NCBI GenBank assembly: GCA_018662825.1
Contig: JABJFI010000019.1
Span: 1-45,176 of the forward strand
Direction: 5' to 3'
From: Methanobacteriota archaeon
Lineage (GTDB): Archaea > Thermoplasmatota > Poseidoniia > Poseidoniales > Poseidoniaceae
DNA length: 45,176 nt
Shown here: positions 1-8,528 of the stretch, one piece after another
Layout of the letters: each line of letters opens with the position of its first letter
How positions within the stretch are numbered: the stretch's first letter is position 1
The notes under the pieces: model-generated
What the model was told of the DNA's origin: nothing
Database searches by the model: none
What the model saw: only the letters and a program-made list of their open reading frames with translations
Made by a program: the position numbers and the translations under genes

Positions 1-158
1 TAGATGAGTGACAAAATAAATAGAACCGAGATTCCCAAAGCCAAGGCACGTTGGACAAAAATTAAATTTTCCTCAACCGGCATGGCCAAAATATCTAGCT
101 CAGGCACTGGTGAAGAATCCTGAATTGGTTGTTGAAGACTAAAGTCCTCTTCTTCCAC
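1..158 (-). CDS. Partial membrane protein, C-terminus cut by window edge
   Basis: An open frame on the minus strand runs off the window start. I place the start at the GTG at 158 because GGAGTGAT (169-162), a near-perfect match to the archaeal Shine-Dalgarno sequence, lies three bases before it; a TTG at 179 is the alternative. The 52 visible residues begin acidic (MEEEDFSLQQPIQD) and end in a hydrophobic stretch (FVQRALALGISVLFILSLI) that is probably a membrane helix. It follows the cysteine desulfurase stop closely, so the two are probably cotranscribed. Function not recognised. Confidence 0.55.
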   Translation of the reverse strand, partial: MEEEDFSLQQPIQDSSPVPELDILAMPVEENLIFVQRALALGISVLFILSLI

Positions 159-175
159 ATCATCACTCCAAATTT

Positions 176-1399
176 TCAACTAAATGCATGCACTGCCTCG
201 GAAAAAGTTTCAGCAAAGAGTCGTGCTTCTTCTTCAGTATTGTACAGATATGCAGAGGCACGCAGTGAGCCATTATTATGGCCACGATTATGGAACCAAG
301 AGTGTACACAGTGCTGTCCGCTACGGACCATGACGCCAGCGGCTTCATCCAAAAGTAGTGCAATATCATGAACGGGAATATCTCCCATCAAAATCGAACA
401 AATCCCTCCACGTTTTCTAGCATCCAAAGGCCCAATAATTTCAATCCCTGGCAAATCTTTGATGCCATCAGTCATGATTGTATTCAATCTTATTTCGTGT
501 TCTTGGACAGCATTCATGTCAATCTTAGAGAGATATTCAATGGCAGCACCCGTTGCCATCATTCCTGAAAAATTACCTAATCCCCCTTCAAACCGTGCAG
601 GGGGTTTTGCCCAATCTATTGAGTCGTAAGTTGAAGATTGAACAGTTTGGCCACCCGATTGTATGGTGCGTAAACCATCGAGTAAATCATAGCGTCCCCA
701 AAGGCCACCCATGCCGGATGGGCCACACATTTTGTGTATTGAAAATGCCAAGAAATCAATATCAAGTTCTTTGACATTGACGTCCATATGGGGGGTGGAT
801 TGAGCACCATCTACACAAATTAGTGCCCCATAATCGTGGGCGATTTTACCGACTTCTTTGATAGGTATATGAACGCCATCAAGGTTTCCAACATGACTCA
901 TCGAAACTAGTTTCAATTTTGAACCAGCATTTGCGCATGCCAATTCAAATGCTTCTAAATCGAATGAATTATCTGGATTAGAAGCAACAACGCGGTGGTC
1001 AATTTGTTGTTCTTGTTCAAGTTGAAGCCAAGGGACCAAGTTAGAATTGTGCTCGCGGTCGGTCGTTAGTACAATATCTCCTTTTTCCCATGGCAAACCA
1101 TGTGCTACCTGATTTAACGAATGAGTTGCGTTACGAGTAAAGACAATTTCTTTTTGGGTTTCAGCCCCGAGAAAGTTTTGCAGTTTCGAACGTGCTTGTC
1201 CAGTTGCTTGAGATATTTTAGAACCATAGCGATGAACTGACCTGCCGCCACATCCTGGTGTTTTTGAATAATAGTCATGAATTGTTGAAATAACAGAATC
1301 TGGTTTCAACGTTACACACGCATTGTCAAGATATGCTGGTGCATCCTCCTCCCTCAATGTCGGAAAGTCTTTTCGTAATTTTGTTAAATCCATCACCAT
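176..1399 (-). CDS. Cysteine desulfurase, SufS/CsdA-like class V aminotransferase
   Basis: A PLP enzyme predicted to take sulfur from L-cysteine for Fe-S clusters or thiolated cofactors, leaving alanine. The 407 residues match the usual SufS length. Visible landmarks are H117 in REHNSN, D197 in CVDGAQ, the PLP lysine K223 in SIHKMCGP, and the persulfide cysteine C364 in RSGQHCVH, which is the short-loop RxGxHC pattern of group II (SufS/CsdA) enzymes. The 5' end overlaps the stop of the upstream zinc-ribbon membrane protein by a few bases, implying translational coupling. No SufB/C/D or SufE gene is visible here, so the sulfur acceptor is unknown. Family certain; exact partner unknown. Confidence 0.93.
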   Translation of the reverse strand: MVMDLTKLRKDFPTLREEDAPAYLDNACVTLKPDSVISTIHDYYSKTPGCGGRSVHRYGSKISQATGQARSKLQNFLGAETQKEIVFTRNATHSLNQVAHGLPWEKGDIVLTTDREHNSNLVPWLQLEQEQQIDHRVVASNPDNSFDLEAFELACANAGSKLKLVSMSHVGNLDGVHIPIKEVGKIAHDYGALICVDGAQSTPHMDVNVKELDIDFLAFSIHKMCGPSGMGGLWGRYDLLDGLRTIQSGGQTVQSSTYDSIDWAKPPARFEGGLGNFSGMMATGAAIEYLSKIDMNAVQEHEIRLNTIMTDGIKDLPGIEIIGPLDARKRGGICSILMGDIPVHDIALLLDEAAGVMVRSGQHCVHSWFHNRGHNNGSLRASAYLYNTEEEARLFAETFSEAVHAFS

Positions 1400-2538
1400 G
1401 CCTCCTCATCAGAAAGAAAATCAAGAGCAGGTGCATTCACTCCACAGTGTGGGCAGATATATCGGTTTGGAGCATTAGTTGAACAGATTTCACATGTTGA
1501 ACCAATGAGGTTCTTACCAGAACACCCTTCTTCGAGACATGGAACTGTAATTACACCATCTTCGTTGCGAACAATATTCACTACCCCCTCGCATTCTGGG
1601 CATTGTGACTCATTCCCATTGCCAGTAGATTGTAGTCCATCTAACTCTAGTTTCGCATTGATAGCTGCGCGTGTTTTGACTTCAGCACCTGTACCTAACA
1701 TCCGTTGTGGATACCAAATTAGGGCCATGAATAGAGGGATAGAGATAATGCCTGAAAGAAGATGTGTGGTGAATGCACCGATTCGCTCTGCCCCCCTTTC
1801 TGCAACAAAATGAGCCCCTGACCATGCGGAAAGAGTAATCAGAACAAACCATAGTGTGAGAATAAAACCCCAGCCGCGTAGTGAATGCTCCGCCATTTCA
1901 ATTTCCATCAACCTAACATCTTCATGGACATGGTATTCTTCAACATGGTAATCTCGTGTTTCAGCGACAGCTCGACCGAAATAATAGGTGAAGAACATGA
2001 CAACTAGCGTTGCTAATGTACCCTCCATCATTCCTCCAAGGGTTGCACCAACCGGGAAATCAGCCTGTTGTTTGTGGAAGAGTATTTGCGCAATAACAGA
2101 AACATTCCAAAAAAACAGTAAAGAGAGTGCATGGATTCGCATGATGGGGAACAACCGCCAAATTTGCATCGCAAACCATCCCCAAAAAACCAGTGAAAGG
2201 AGCATTTGGAAGTAGGCGAGCCCATGTATTGAATTTAAGCCATCAAGGCCAATTTTTCTTGCATCTCCACCACTCAAAATTTCCGGTGAAACCGAGCCCA
2301 ATAAAAATGCTATAACCCCTACGCCGAGCGTAATCCAATATTCAGTGGGCCATTCTCGTAATGCTAATTTTGATTGGAAACGTAATTCAACTTGGAGAGT
2401 ATCTAGAGGCTTGGCAATGGCATGAATTTCTGAAAATTCAAAGAAGGGTTCCATCTCCCGCAATCTGAAAGGAAGAACTTGATGGTCTTTATCAGCCATT
2501 ACATCGACTTGTAATGGTGCTGAGTCCCCTTCGCTCAT
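1393..2538 (-). CDS. Polytopic membrane protein with C-terminal zinc ribbons
   Basis: Start taken at ATG 2538 (381 aa); a TTG at 2607 would add 23 residues, but an AT-rich TATA-like element (AATAATAT, about 2577-2585) suits the shorter form. The N-terminal ~75 residues are soluble. They are followed by about five or six hydrophobic segments (for example WITLGVGVIAFLLGSV, LATLVVMFFTYYFG, WGFILTLWFVLITLSAW). The cytosolic tail holds two metal-ribbon candidates: CPECEGVV paired with CLEEGC, then CEIC paired with CPHC. Eight cysteines in four pairs suggest two zinc sites. It overlaps the cysteine desulfurase gene and is read with it. No known family recognised. Confidence 0.72.
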   Translation of the reverse strand: MSEGDSAPLQVDVMADKDHQVLPFRLREMEPFFEFSEIHAIAKPLDTLQVELRFQSKLALREWPTEYWITLGVGVIAFLLGSVSPEILSGGDARKIGLDGLNSIHGLAYFQMLLSLVFWGWFAMQIWRLFPIMRIHALSLLFFWNVSVIAQILFHKQQADFPVGATLGGMMEGTLATLVVMFFTYYFGRAVAETRDYHVEEYHVHEDVRLMEIEMAEHSLRGWGFILTLWFVLITLSAWSGAHFVAERGAERIGAFTTHLLSGIISIPLFMALIWYPQRMLGTGAEVKTRAAINAKLELDGLQSTGNGNESQCPECEGVVNIVRNEDGVITVPCLEEGCSGKNLIGSTCEICSTNAPNRYICPHCGVNAPALDFLSDEEAW

Positions 2539-2576
2539 ACCATACCGTAGCGGCTCTACCTTTGAGTTCTTTCGCC

Positions 2577-2585
2577 ATATTATTC
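2577..2585 (-). promoter_or_regulatory. Putative TATA box for the zinc-ribbon membrane protein gene
   Basis: The minus strand reads AATAATAT here, about 40 bases before the ATG at 2538. Archaeal TATA boxes sit 25-30 bases before the transcription start, so the leader would be about 15 nt. Assigned by eye only. Confidence 0.3.
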
Positions 2586-2649
2586 TCGTTAATGTGAGAA
2601 CATGCAAGGGGTGAGCGTTAAACGGTGATGCTAAGTCGGCGGGTTACAA

Positions 2650-2732
2650 GCCGAGATCGCATAGCCTGGTATTGCGCGCGACTGGAAATCGCGTGTCCTT
2701 GTGGCACGAGAGTTCAAATCTCTCTCTCGGCG
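2650..2732 (+). tRNA. tRNA-Ser (anticodon GGA)
   Basis: An 83-nt class II tRNA. The acceptor stem GCCGAGA pairs with TCTCGGC, followed by a G discriminator. The D stem is GCA/TGC and the anticodon stem CGCGA/TCGCG with loop CTGGAAA, giving anticodon GGA (reads UCC and UCU). A long variable arm follows, then the T stem GAGAG/CTCTC with loop TTCAAAT. No intron and no encoded CCA. A weak TATA-like GCGTTAAAC lies about 31 bases upstream. Confidence 0.95.
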
Positions 2733-2809
2733 CCTCAATTTGGCACAACCGAAGGTCAAATGTCATTGATAATCGATACATTTTGCAGTTTTTCACATAT
2801 CGTTGAAAG

Positions 2810-2881
2810 AGCCACCGGCGAGAATTGAACTCGCGACCTCCTCATTACCAATGAGGTGCTATACCGCTAAGCCACGGTGGC
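2810..2881 (-). tRNA. tRNA-Thr (anticodon GGT)
   Basis: A 72-nt tRNA on the minus strand. The acceptor stem GCCACCG pairs with CGGTGGC; the anticodon stem is CCTCA/TGAGG with loop TTGGTAA (anticodon GGT, reads ACC and ACU); the T stem is GCGAG/CTCGC with loop TTCAATT. The discriminator is U, as is common for archaeal threonine tRNAs. No intron and no encoded CCA. It converges with tRNA-Ser, 77 bases away. Confidence 0.95.
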
Positions 2882-2905
2882 AGTAAAGATGGCGACCAGC
2901 ATTTG

Positions 2906-2913
2906 TATTATAA
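2906..2913 (-). promoter_or_regulatory. TATA box of the tRNA-Thr gene
   Basis: The minus strand reads TTATAATA about 25-32 bases before the mature 5' end of tRNA-Thr, the standard distance for an archaeal TBP site when the tRNA is transcribed with almost no leader. Confidence 0.5.
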
Positions 2914-2976
2914 CCGCTTCGCGTGACACTTGAAGTCGCAAAAAGGGCCTTTGTAGGATAACGACACCCTCAAAGG

Positions 2977-2984
2977 CTATAAGG
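2977..2984 (+). promoter_or_regulatory. Putative TATA box of the small coiled-coil gene
   Basis: CTATAAGG lies about 30 bases before the base of a perfect hairpin at 3008-3023. If it is used, the transcript would begin almost exactly with that hairpin. An alternative AT-rich element, GATTTTAAC, lies about 10 bases downstream. Confidence 0.35.
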
Positions 2985-3007
2985 CGATTTTAACAAATAA
3001 TGTTTTG

Positions 3008-3023
3008 GAGAAGGCAACTTCTC
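3008..3023 (+). promoter_or_regulatory. Leader hairpin with GCAA tetraloop
   Basis: GAGAAG, GCAA and CTTCTC form a perfect six-base-pair stem closed by a GNRA tetraloop, 13 bases before the ATG at 3037. It would lie in the 5' leader of the small coiled-coil gene. A role in message stability or translation is inference. Confidence 0.4.
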
Positions 3024-3036
3024 TGGATGGGATAAT

Positions 3037-3222
3037 ATGGGGCGAGAGCACGAAAATAAAACGGAGATGCGTCGGCAAGTTCGCGAACTTCAGAGCCAAG
3101 TAGATGAATTAAAAGACCTCGTTAACACGCTATTGAGTGTTATCTGCGAGGAACCTGATGGTGTACATAGTGGTGCTGCACCTACAATTCCAGGTCAACC
3201 GGCGAACAATTATTGCATGTAA
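3037..3222 (+). CDS. Small coiled-coil protein
   Basis: A 61-residue protein. Residues 1-35 are strongly charged with heptad spacing (TEMRRQVRELQSQVDELKDL), typical of a short coiled coil that would dimerise. The tail is Gly/Pro-rich and ends in NNYCM. It has its own TATA-like element and a leader hairpin, and it converges with rtcB, the two genes abutting. It is too short for a domain assignment, but composition and its own upstream signals support a real gene. Function not recognised. Confidence 0.6.
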   Translation: MGREHENKTEMRRQVRELQSQVDELKDLVNTLLSVICEEPDGVHSGAAPTIPGQPANNYCM

Positions 3223-4698
3223 TTATCCCTTAATTACTGCTAGTGGATTCAATCGCACGACTGGTCGCGCCAATCCAGCATTGTCAGTTAATTGAATCAC
3301 ATCATCGACGTCTTTGTATGCATTTGGTGCTTCTTCTGACAATACGTTTGGTGTCGAAGCATGGACTCGAATTCCTCGGTTTTCAAGTTCTAATTTCAAC
3401 GCCTTCCCATCGATGGTTTGCTTTGCCTTACTTCGAGAAAGGGCTCTACCTGCGCCATGGCAAGATGAACCAAAGGCAATATTTTGCCCTATTTTTGGGC
3501 CCGCCATCACCCATGAACCTGTACCCATATCACCCGGGATAAGGACCGGTTGGCCCTTTTTATGATTCGAATTTTGCATCTCGGGACTGTCACCACTAAA
3601 TGCTCGTGTTGCTCCTTTCCTGTGTACGCAACATGTGCATCCTTTTCCATCAATTCGATGTACTTCGACTTTAGCAATATTATGTGCAACATCGTATAAT
3701 GTCGAGGCTTCCCCATCAACACCCAGTTCCAATTTGAGTACTTCTCTCAAGCGATGTGCAAGGGCGCTCCGATTGGCAAAAGCAAAATTCGCAGCTGCAT
3801 TCATTGCATCAAAGTAGGCTCGACCTTCATTTGAATGAAAGGGTGCTGAGGCTAATTGTCTGTCAGCAATTTCATACCCCCATTCTTCATCAACCCAAAT
3901 ATCACCCTGCTGTTTGTATCGTCGTTCAAGACTTCTTACATGGTCGCTGCATACCTGATGTCCCAAACCACGTGAACCTGAATGAATCATTGCGACAAGT
4001 TGGCCATCATACAATCCCCATTGTTCAGCAGTAGCATGATCGACAGTCTTTCCGACAGTTTGTAATTCCAAAAAGTGATTTCCACTCCCAAGTGTCCCTA
4101 ATGCTCGAAGACCGCGTTCCTTTGCGCGTAGAGATATCTCTGCATTCTCGGTGTTCAATTTCCCATTTGATTCAAGATGCTTCAAATCTTCATCATAACC
4201 GAATCCCAATTCGACTGCAGCAGATGCACCACCGTGGATTAAATTGTCAAGGTCAGACATTGAAATTCCGAGTCCACCTTTGCCAGATGCACCTGCAGGT
4301 ATCCGGCCTGCTAATCGCCCGGCGAGTTTTTTGAGATTAGGAATATCTTTCTCTGTTGCATCAAGGGCCAGCATTCGAACACCACAATTGATGTCAAAAC
4401 CAACACCTCCTGGCGAGATTGCTCCACCCAAGTCACCATTTTCGGTATCCGTAGCAACGACTCCACCGATAGGCAGACCGTATCCAAAATGCCAGTCAGC
4501 CATCCCCCACGCTTCACCAACGATTCCAGGAAGACTCGCCGCATTGATGAGTTGTTCAGGGCCTCGATCGTCAGCATGTTTTTTGAGATGGTTTTCATCA
4601 GTGACTAACCGTGCATCTACTTTCATTCTACCATGGGCTTTGATTCGCATCGTACCATCTCCTTCATCGGAGAGATATCTACGCCAATCATCGGCCAT
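3223..4698 (-). CDS. rtcB: RtcB, tRNA-splicing RNA ligase
   Basis: Joins 2',3'-cyclic-phosphate and 5'-OH RNA ends, using GTP and Mn2+; in archaea it seals tRNA exon halves. The 491 residues contain all the hallmark sites: SPGGVGFDINCGVRML with metal ligands D102 and C105, GSGNHFLE with H208, HSGSRGLGH near 239-247, the CCVHRKGATRAF motif, and GSSCHGAGR with H414 in the position of the guanylylated histidine. The gene has no intein, unlike several archaeal RtcB genes. It is divergent from alaS, with the two 5' regions almost touching. Its activator archease is encoded about 40 kb away in the same window. Confidence 0.97.
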   Translation of the reverse strand: MADDWRRYLSDEGDGTMRIKAHGRMKVDARLVTDENHLKKHADDRGPEQLINAASLPGIVGEAWGMADWHFGYGLPIGGVVATDTENGDLGGAISPGGVGFDINCGVRMLALDATEKDIPNLKKLAGRLAGRIPAGASGKGGLGISMSDLDNLIHGGASAAVELGFGYDEDLKHLESNGKLNTENAEISLRAKERGLRALGTLGSGNHFLELQTVGKTVDHATAEQWGLYDGQLVAMIHSGSRGLGHQVCSDHVRSLERRYKQQGDIWVDEEWGYEIADRQLASAPFHSNEGRAYFDAMNAAANFAFANRSALAHRLREVLKLELGVDGEASTLYDVAHNIAKVEVHRIDGKGCTCCVHRKGATRAFSGDSPEMQNSNHKKGQPVLIPGDMGTGSWVMAGPKIGQNIAFGSSCHGAGRALSRSKAKQTIDGKALKLELENRGIRVHASTPNVLSEEAPNAYKDVDDVIQLTDNAGLARPVVRLNPLAVIKG

Positions 4699-4801
4699 AG
4701 ATGATGGTCGAGTTATTCACCTTTGAGCATTGTTCTCGGTTTCGGCAAAAAAATACCCATAGGTTTCAAGGTGTATCGCTCGGTCGGCGAGTTGTTACCT
4801 T

Positions 4802-4808
4802 GGGGAGG
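4802..4808 (+). promoter_or_regulatory. Ribosome binding site fixing the alaS start
   Basis: GGGGAGG lies nine bases before the ATG at 4818. This supports that start over ATGs at 4701 and 4809. Confidence 0.6.
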
Positions 4809-4817
4809 ATGAGTCAT

Positions 4818-7667
4818 ATGGGATTACCACCGATTAATTTGGCCGTATTCCAGAACGAGGGATATGTTCGAAAGCAATGTCGGATTACAGAACTTTGGTT
4901 TTGGACTACTGACCCATCTCGTGATACATGCGGAGATACCACAGAAGATGAGTATACATTCATTGGTGCGCCACTTATCGAAGGTTACCCAATGAGGGGA
5001 AAAGCACTCAAAGATGCAATGCGTGAGTCATTCCTTAGCTTCTTCGAAAATGTTGAGCATACACGTGTCGACCCATACCCAGTTTTGGCAAGATGGCGAG
5101 ATGATATTCATTTGACTATTGCATCCATTGCCGATTTTCAACCTCATGTTACCTCGGGGGATGTAGAGCCTCCAGCAAATCCATTGACAATATCCCAGCC
5201 TTGTATTCGCTTGACTGATGTTGATGCGGTTGGCCGCTCTGGTCGTCATTTGACTACCTTTGAAATGATGGCCCACCATGTATTCAATCGTCCTGGAGAA
5301 GGAAAAATGTACTACTGGATGGAGGAATGCGTCCAATATTGCCATGACTTAATGACCAATACATTCAACATTTCATCGCATGAAATAACCTATGTCGAAA
5401 ATCCATGGTGCGGTGGCGGTAACGCAGGAGCCGCTGTTGAAGTTATCGTAGGAGGCCTTGAATTGGCGACATTGGTGTTTATGAATCTTGAAGAACATCC
5501 TGAAGGTGATATCGAACTCAAAGGTGATAACTACCGTGAAATGCCTCTGCAAATTATCGATACTGGCTATGGGTTGGAACGCTTTTGCTGGGCTGCGGCT
5601 GGGACGCCAACTATCTATGAAGCGATTTATCCAGAAACCGTTTCATGGCTCAAAGAAATGGTGGGTTTTGCTTCAATAACATCGCAATGGCCCAACCTTG
5701 ACCTCGATGCTTTACTCGGTGAAATGAGTCGTTTAAATGGCATCATGAATATCGAGCCAGGTGTTGATGCAGATGAACTTCGAGCGACTTTCTTGAGGCG
5801 TTTGAAGGAGCGTGGAATCGATGTTACACCTGAACAATTTTCAGCAGTAACAGAGCCTCTCTCGAAAATTTATGCGATTCCAGACCATCTTCATGCATTG
5901 TGTAATATGCTCGGTGATGGATTGGTTCCATCGAATGCTAAAGCCGGATATCTCGCACGCATGCTTGCACGTCGAACCCTGCGACTACGAGATGATTTGG
6001 GACTAACCATTTCACTCTCTGAACTTGCACAGCATCATATTTCTGTGAATCTTGGCGGACAGGCGATGAAACAAACTCATGATGGTTTACTAGGGATACT
6101 TCAACTTGAAGAAGAACGCTATGGTGAAATGATTCGTAAAGGTGCCAATGTCATTACAACCCAATTCAAAGACCTACCACAGGATACCGAATCTATTCCA
6201 GATGAAGTACTCTTTCATCTCAATGATTCACACGGTTTAGCACCTGATATGGTGGTCACACTGGCCAAAAATGCGGGCTGGAATGATGTTCAGATTCGAA
6301 CTGGTTTCGCTGCAGAAATGGCTGAGCGCCATGCACGAATTGCTAAGCAAGCGGCACAATCTGTTGCAGAGACACCCTTGGTCGAAGTAATTCCACAATT
6401 ACCAGCCACTGTAGCATTGTACTATGAAGATGTTCAACAAAGAGAGTTTGATGCAAGTGTACTTGCCTGCCTGCCTCTTGTTGGTGATGAAATTCCTACA
6501 GGTGCAACACATGGAATCATCCTTGACAAATCTTGTTTTTATCCAGAAGGTGGTGGACAAGAAGGTGATTATGGTCAATTATCAACAGATTCAAATCACC
6601 ACCGAGTTCTAGACACTCGTAAAGTCGGTGCACATATTTTGCATTTAGTTGACGGGGTTTTTGAAACTGGGGACTTAGTTCGCGGAAGCATCGACTGGAA
6701 TCGACGTAAGCAGTTGATGGATCATCATACTGCGGTACACATTGTTGGCGGTGCTGCTCGTAGAATCCTTGGACCGCATATCTATCAGGCAGGGGCGAAT
6801 AAATCTGTAGAGTCTGGTCGCCTTGACATCACACATTTCAGCAGATTAAATCGAGATGATTTAGATGCTATTGAATCGTTAGCAAATGAAGTCTTAGGCC
6901 AAGTTCAACGCACTGAAAAAACAGAATTAAACCGTAAAGACGCCGACAAGAAATATGGTTTTGATTTATATCAAGGTGGAGCACCTAAAGGTAATTCAAT
7001 ACGTATCCTTCGGATTGCAGACCACGATATTCAGGCATGCGGTGGAACTCATCACGATGAACCCGGCCAAATTGGCTCGATCCGAATCATTCGTTCTGCC
7101 GCTGTCCAAGATGGTGTAGAAAGGCTACATATTGTTGCAGGCCAAGCAGCATTGAATTATGCTCGTAATCAAGATGCTTTGTTGCGTCAAACCAGTGAGA
7201 TATTTGGAATACCTTCTCACGAATTACCCAATGCTTCTGAAAGATTCTATTCTGAATGGAAAGACCAGAGAAAGAAAATAGAACAACTTGAGGCAGAAAT
7301 CGTTCGCTTGCGAACTGCCGGCGGAGGTTCAGATTCTACTGAAATTGACGGCGTTCGAATTGTAATCATGGAAGTCACTGGTGATTTGAAGAAAATGACT
7401 AAAATGCTCAAGGAACTAACACTTGATTCATCAAAACCAACCTTAGCTGTTCTTGGTTCTCGAGAAGGCGGTGGGAAATTAATGATTGCCGTCACAGAAA
7501 ATACCACTGCAAGTGAACGCTATGATGCGGTAACCTTGCTTCGTGAAATCGCGCCTCACATCAAAGGTGGCGGTGGTGGTCGCCCAACTCTCGCACAAGG
7601 TGGTGGCACACATCCAGAAGGTCTTGATGATGCACTTGATGCTGCACGAAAGACCGTTGGTGCTTAA
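4818..7667 (+). CDS. alaS: Alanyl-tRNA synthetase, archaeal type
   Basis: Charges tRNA-Ala and removes mischarged Ser/Gly. I start at ATG 4818 (949 aa) for the Shine-Dalgarno spacing and because archaeal AlaRS begins just before the EGYVRKQC segment; the frame is open back to 4701. The class II catalytic core covers roughly the first 400 residues, including the archaeal-style QPCIRLTDVD and the AHHVFN region. The editing domain has HHTAVH and, later, ACGGTHHD zinc ligands (HxxxH and CxxxH). The C-terminal DHHA1 module ends in the glycine-rich GGGGGRPTLAQGGG. A coiled-coil-like stretch (WKDQRKKIEQLEAEIVRLR) precedes DHHA1. Converges with the Nudix gene. Confidence 0.97.
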   Translation: MGLPPINLAVFQNEGYVRKQCRITELWFWTTDPSRDTCGDTTEDEYTFIGAPLIEGYPMRGKALKDAMRESFLSFFENVEHTRVDPYPVLARWRDDIHLTIASIADFQPHVTSGDVEPPANPLTISQPCIRLTDVDAVGRSGRHLTTFEMMAHHVFNRPGEGKMYYWMEECVQYCHDLMTNTFNISSHEITYVENPWCGGGNAGAAVEVIVGGLELATLVFMNLEEHPEGDIELKGDNYREMPLQIIDTGYGLERFCWAAAGTPTIYEAIYPETVSWLKEMVGFASITSQWPNLDLDALLGEMSRLNGIMNIEPGVDADELRATFLRRLKERGIDVTPEQFSAVTEPLSKIYAIPDHLHALCNMLGDGLVPSNAKAGYLARMLARRTLRLRDDLGLTISLSELAQHHISVNLGGQAMKQTHDGLLGILQLEEERYGEMIRKGANVITTQFKDLPQDTESIPDEVLFHLNDSHGLAPDMVVTLAKNAGWNDVQIRTGFAAEMAERHARIAKQAAQSVAETPLVEVIPQLPATVALYYEDVQQREFDASVLACLPLVGDEIPTGATHGIILDKSCFYPEGGGQEGDYGQLSTDSNHHRVLDTRKVGAHILHLVDGVFETGDLVRGSIDWNRRKQLMDHHTAVHIVGGAARRILGPHIYQAGANKSVESGRLDITHFSRLNRDDLDAIESLANEVLGQVQRTEKTELNRKDADKKYGFDLYQGGAPKGNSIRILRIADHDIQACGGTHHDEPGQIGSIRIIRSAAVQDGVERLHIVAGQAALNYARNQDALLRQTSEIFGIPSHELPNASERFYSEWKDQRKKIEQLEAEIVRLRTAGGGSDSTEIDGVRIVIMEVTGDLKKMTKMLKELTLDSSKPTLAVLGSREGGGKLMIAVTENTTASERYDAVTLLREIAPHIKGGGGGRPTLAQGGGTHPEGLDDALDAARKTVGA

Positions 7668-7729
7668 CCTTAGTAATTCTAAAACCTCACCAAGATTTAG
7701 ATTCCCCTATTATGGGTAAAAGTTGCCGT

Positions 7730-8446
7730 TCAAAGTGTTCGTAAGGCCTCTTTGTCAAAATATGAAACAGCTACTGCTCTCGCATTCTCTGGTGAAAACC
7801 ATTTGACTTCAGATATTTCCTCGGTTTGCAAATTCAAGTTTGAAATATCACCATTCCATTGTGAGCGATACGTGAATGAAACAAATGATATACCTTCATC
7901 AGTGAATATTTTTTGTGTGATTAGTGGCTCATTTTGTTCCAATACGATGGTCAAACCAATCTCCTCTAGTGTTTCTCTAACACAGCCAATACTTGGATGT
8001 TCATCATGGTCCATGTAACCACCTGGTAATGTCCAAAATCCTCGGAAGTGACCTCGCTCGACCTTTCCAAGCAATACCTCTCCAGCATCATTACAAATCA
8101 TTACCTTTGATACAAGTCGGTGTATCGAGCGATAAATCGCTTCTCTTGCCACTGGATGAACAGAATTATCAGCAATCATCTCATCTTTCCAAGCCCAGTT
8201 TTTCGGCCAATCAATATTAGGATAGCCTTTGATAACACGATATACGAGCGTGCCAAATACAATACGAGTCTCTCGAATGAAATTCCACTCAATACCCATT
8301 TGTTCTATTTCTTCGGAAGTTGGAAGCCTAAGTTGTGATGATTCTTCCTGTCTGCCTTGAATTGGAATTTGTGGCCCTATTCCGTTTTCATCCACTAGTA
8401 ACACCTTGCCATCATGCTCAAGGTGAACAACTTCGGCGGGATGCAT
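7730..8446 (-). CDS. Nudix hydrolase with an N-terminal extra domain
   Basis: Hydrolyses a nucleoside-diphosphate-linked substrate; the substrate cannot be told. The 238 residues have two parts. Residues 1 to about 105 are an unrecognised domain (GKVLLVDENGIGPQIPIQGR, then WNFIRETRIVFG). The remainder is a Nudix fold with the box GYMDHDE, HPSIGCV and RETLEEIGL, fitting GX5EX7REUXEEXGU except for Thr at the first hydrophobic position. The LLGKVERGHFRGFWTLPGG lead-in is typical of the fold. Divergent from the MBL gene with about 80 bases between. Confidence 0.85.
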   Translation of the reverse strand: MHPAEVVHLEHDGKVLLVDENGIGPQIPIQGRQEESSQLRLPTSEEIEQMGIEWNFIRETRIVFGTLVYRVIKGYPNIDWPKNWAWKDEMIADNSVHPVAREAIYRSIHRLVSKVMICNDAGEVLLGKVERGHFRGFWTLPGGYMDHDEHPSIGCVRETLEEIGLTIVLEQNEPLITQKIFTDEGISFVSFTYRSQWNGDISNLNLQTEEISEVKWFSPENARAVAVSYFDKEALRTL

Positions 8447-8528
8447 GAGCCTCGGTTCTCCCCATGTTTCATCAATGCTCGTATTATCAATCCTCGACTA
8501 ATATGGAGGGGGTATTATTCAAGTACAT

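Noticed and set aside
4701-4817. Upstream in-frame ATG at 4701 as alaS start
   Set aside because: It would overlap the rtcB promoter area, lacks a ribosome site and adds 39 residues absent from archaeal AlaRS.
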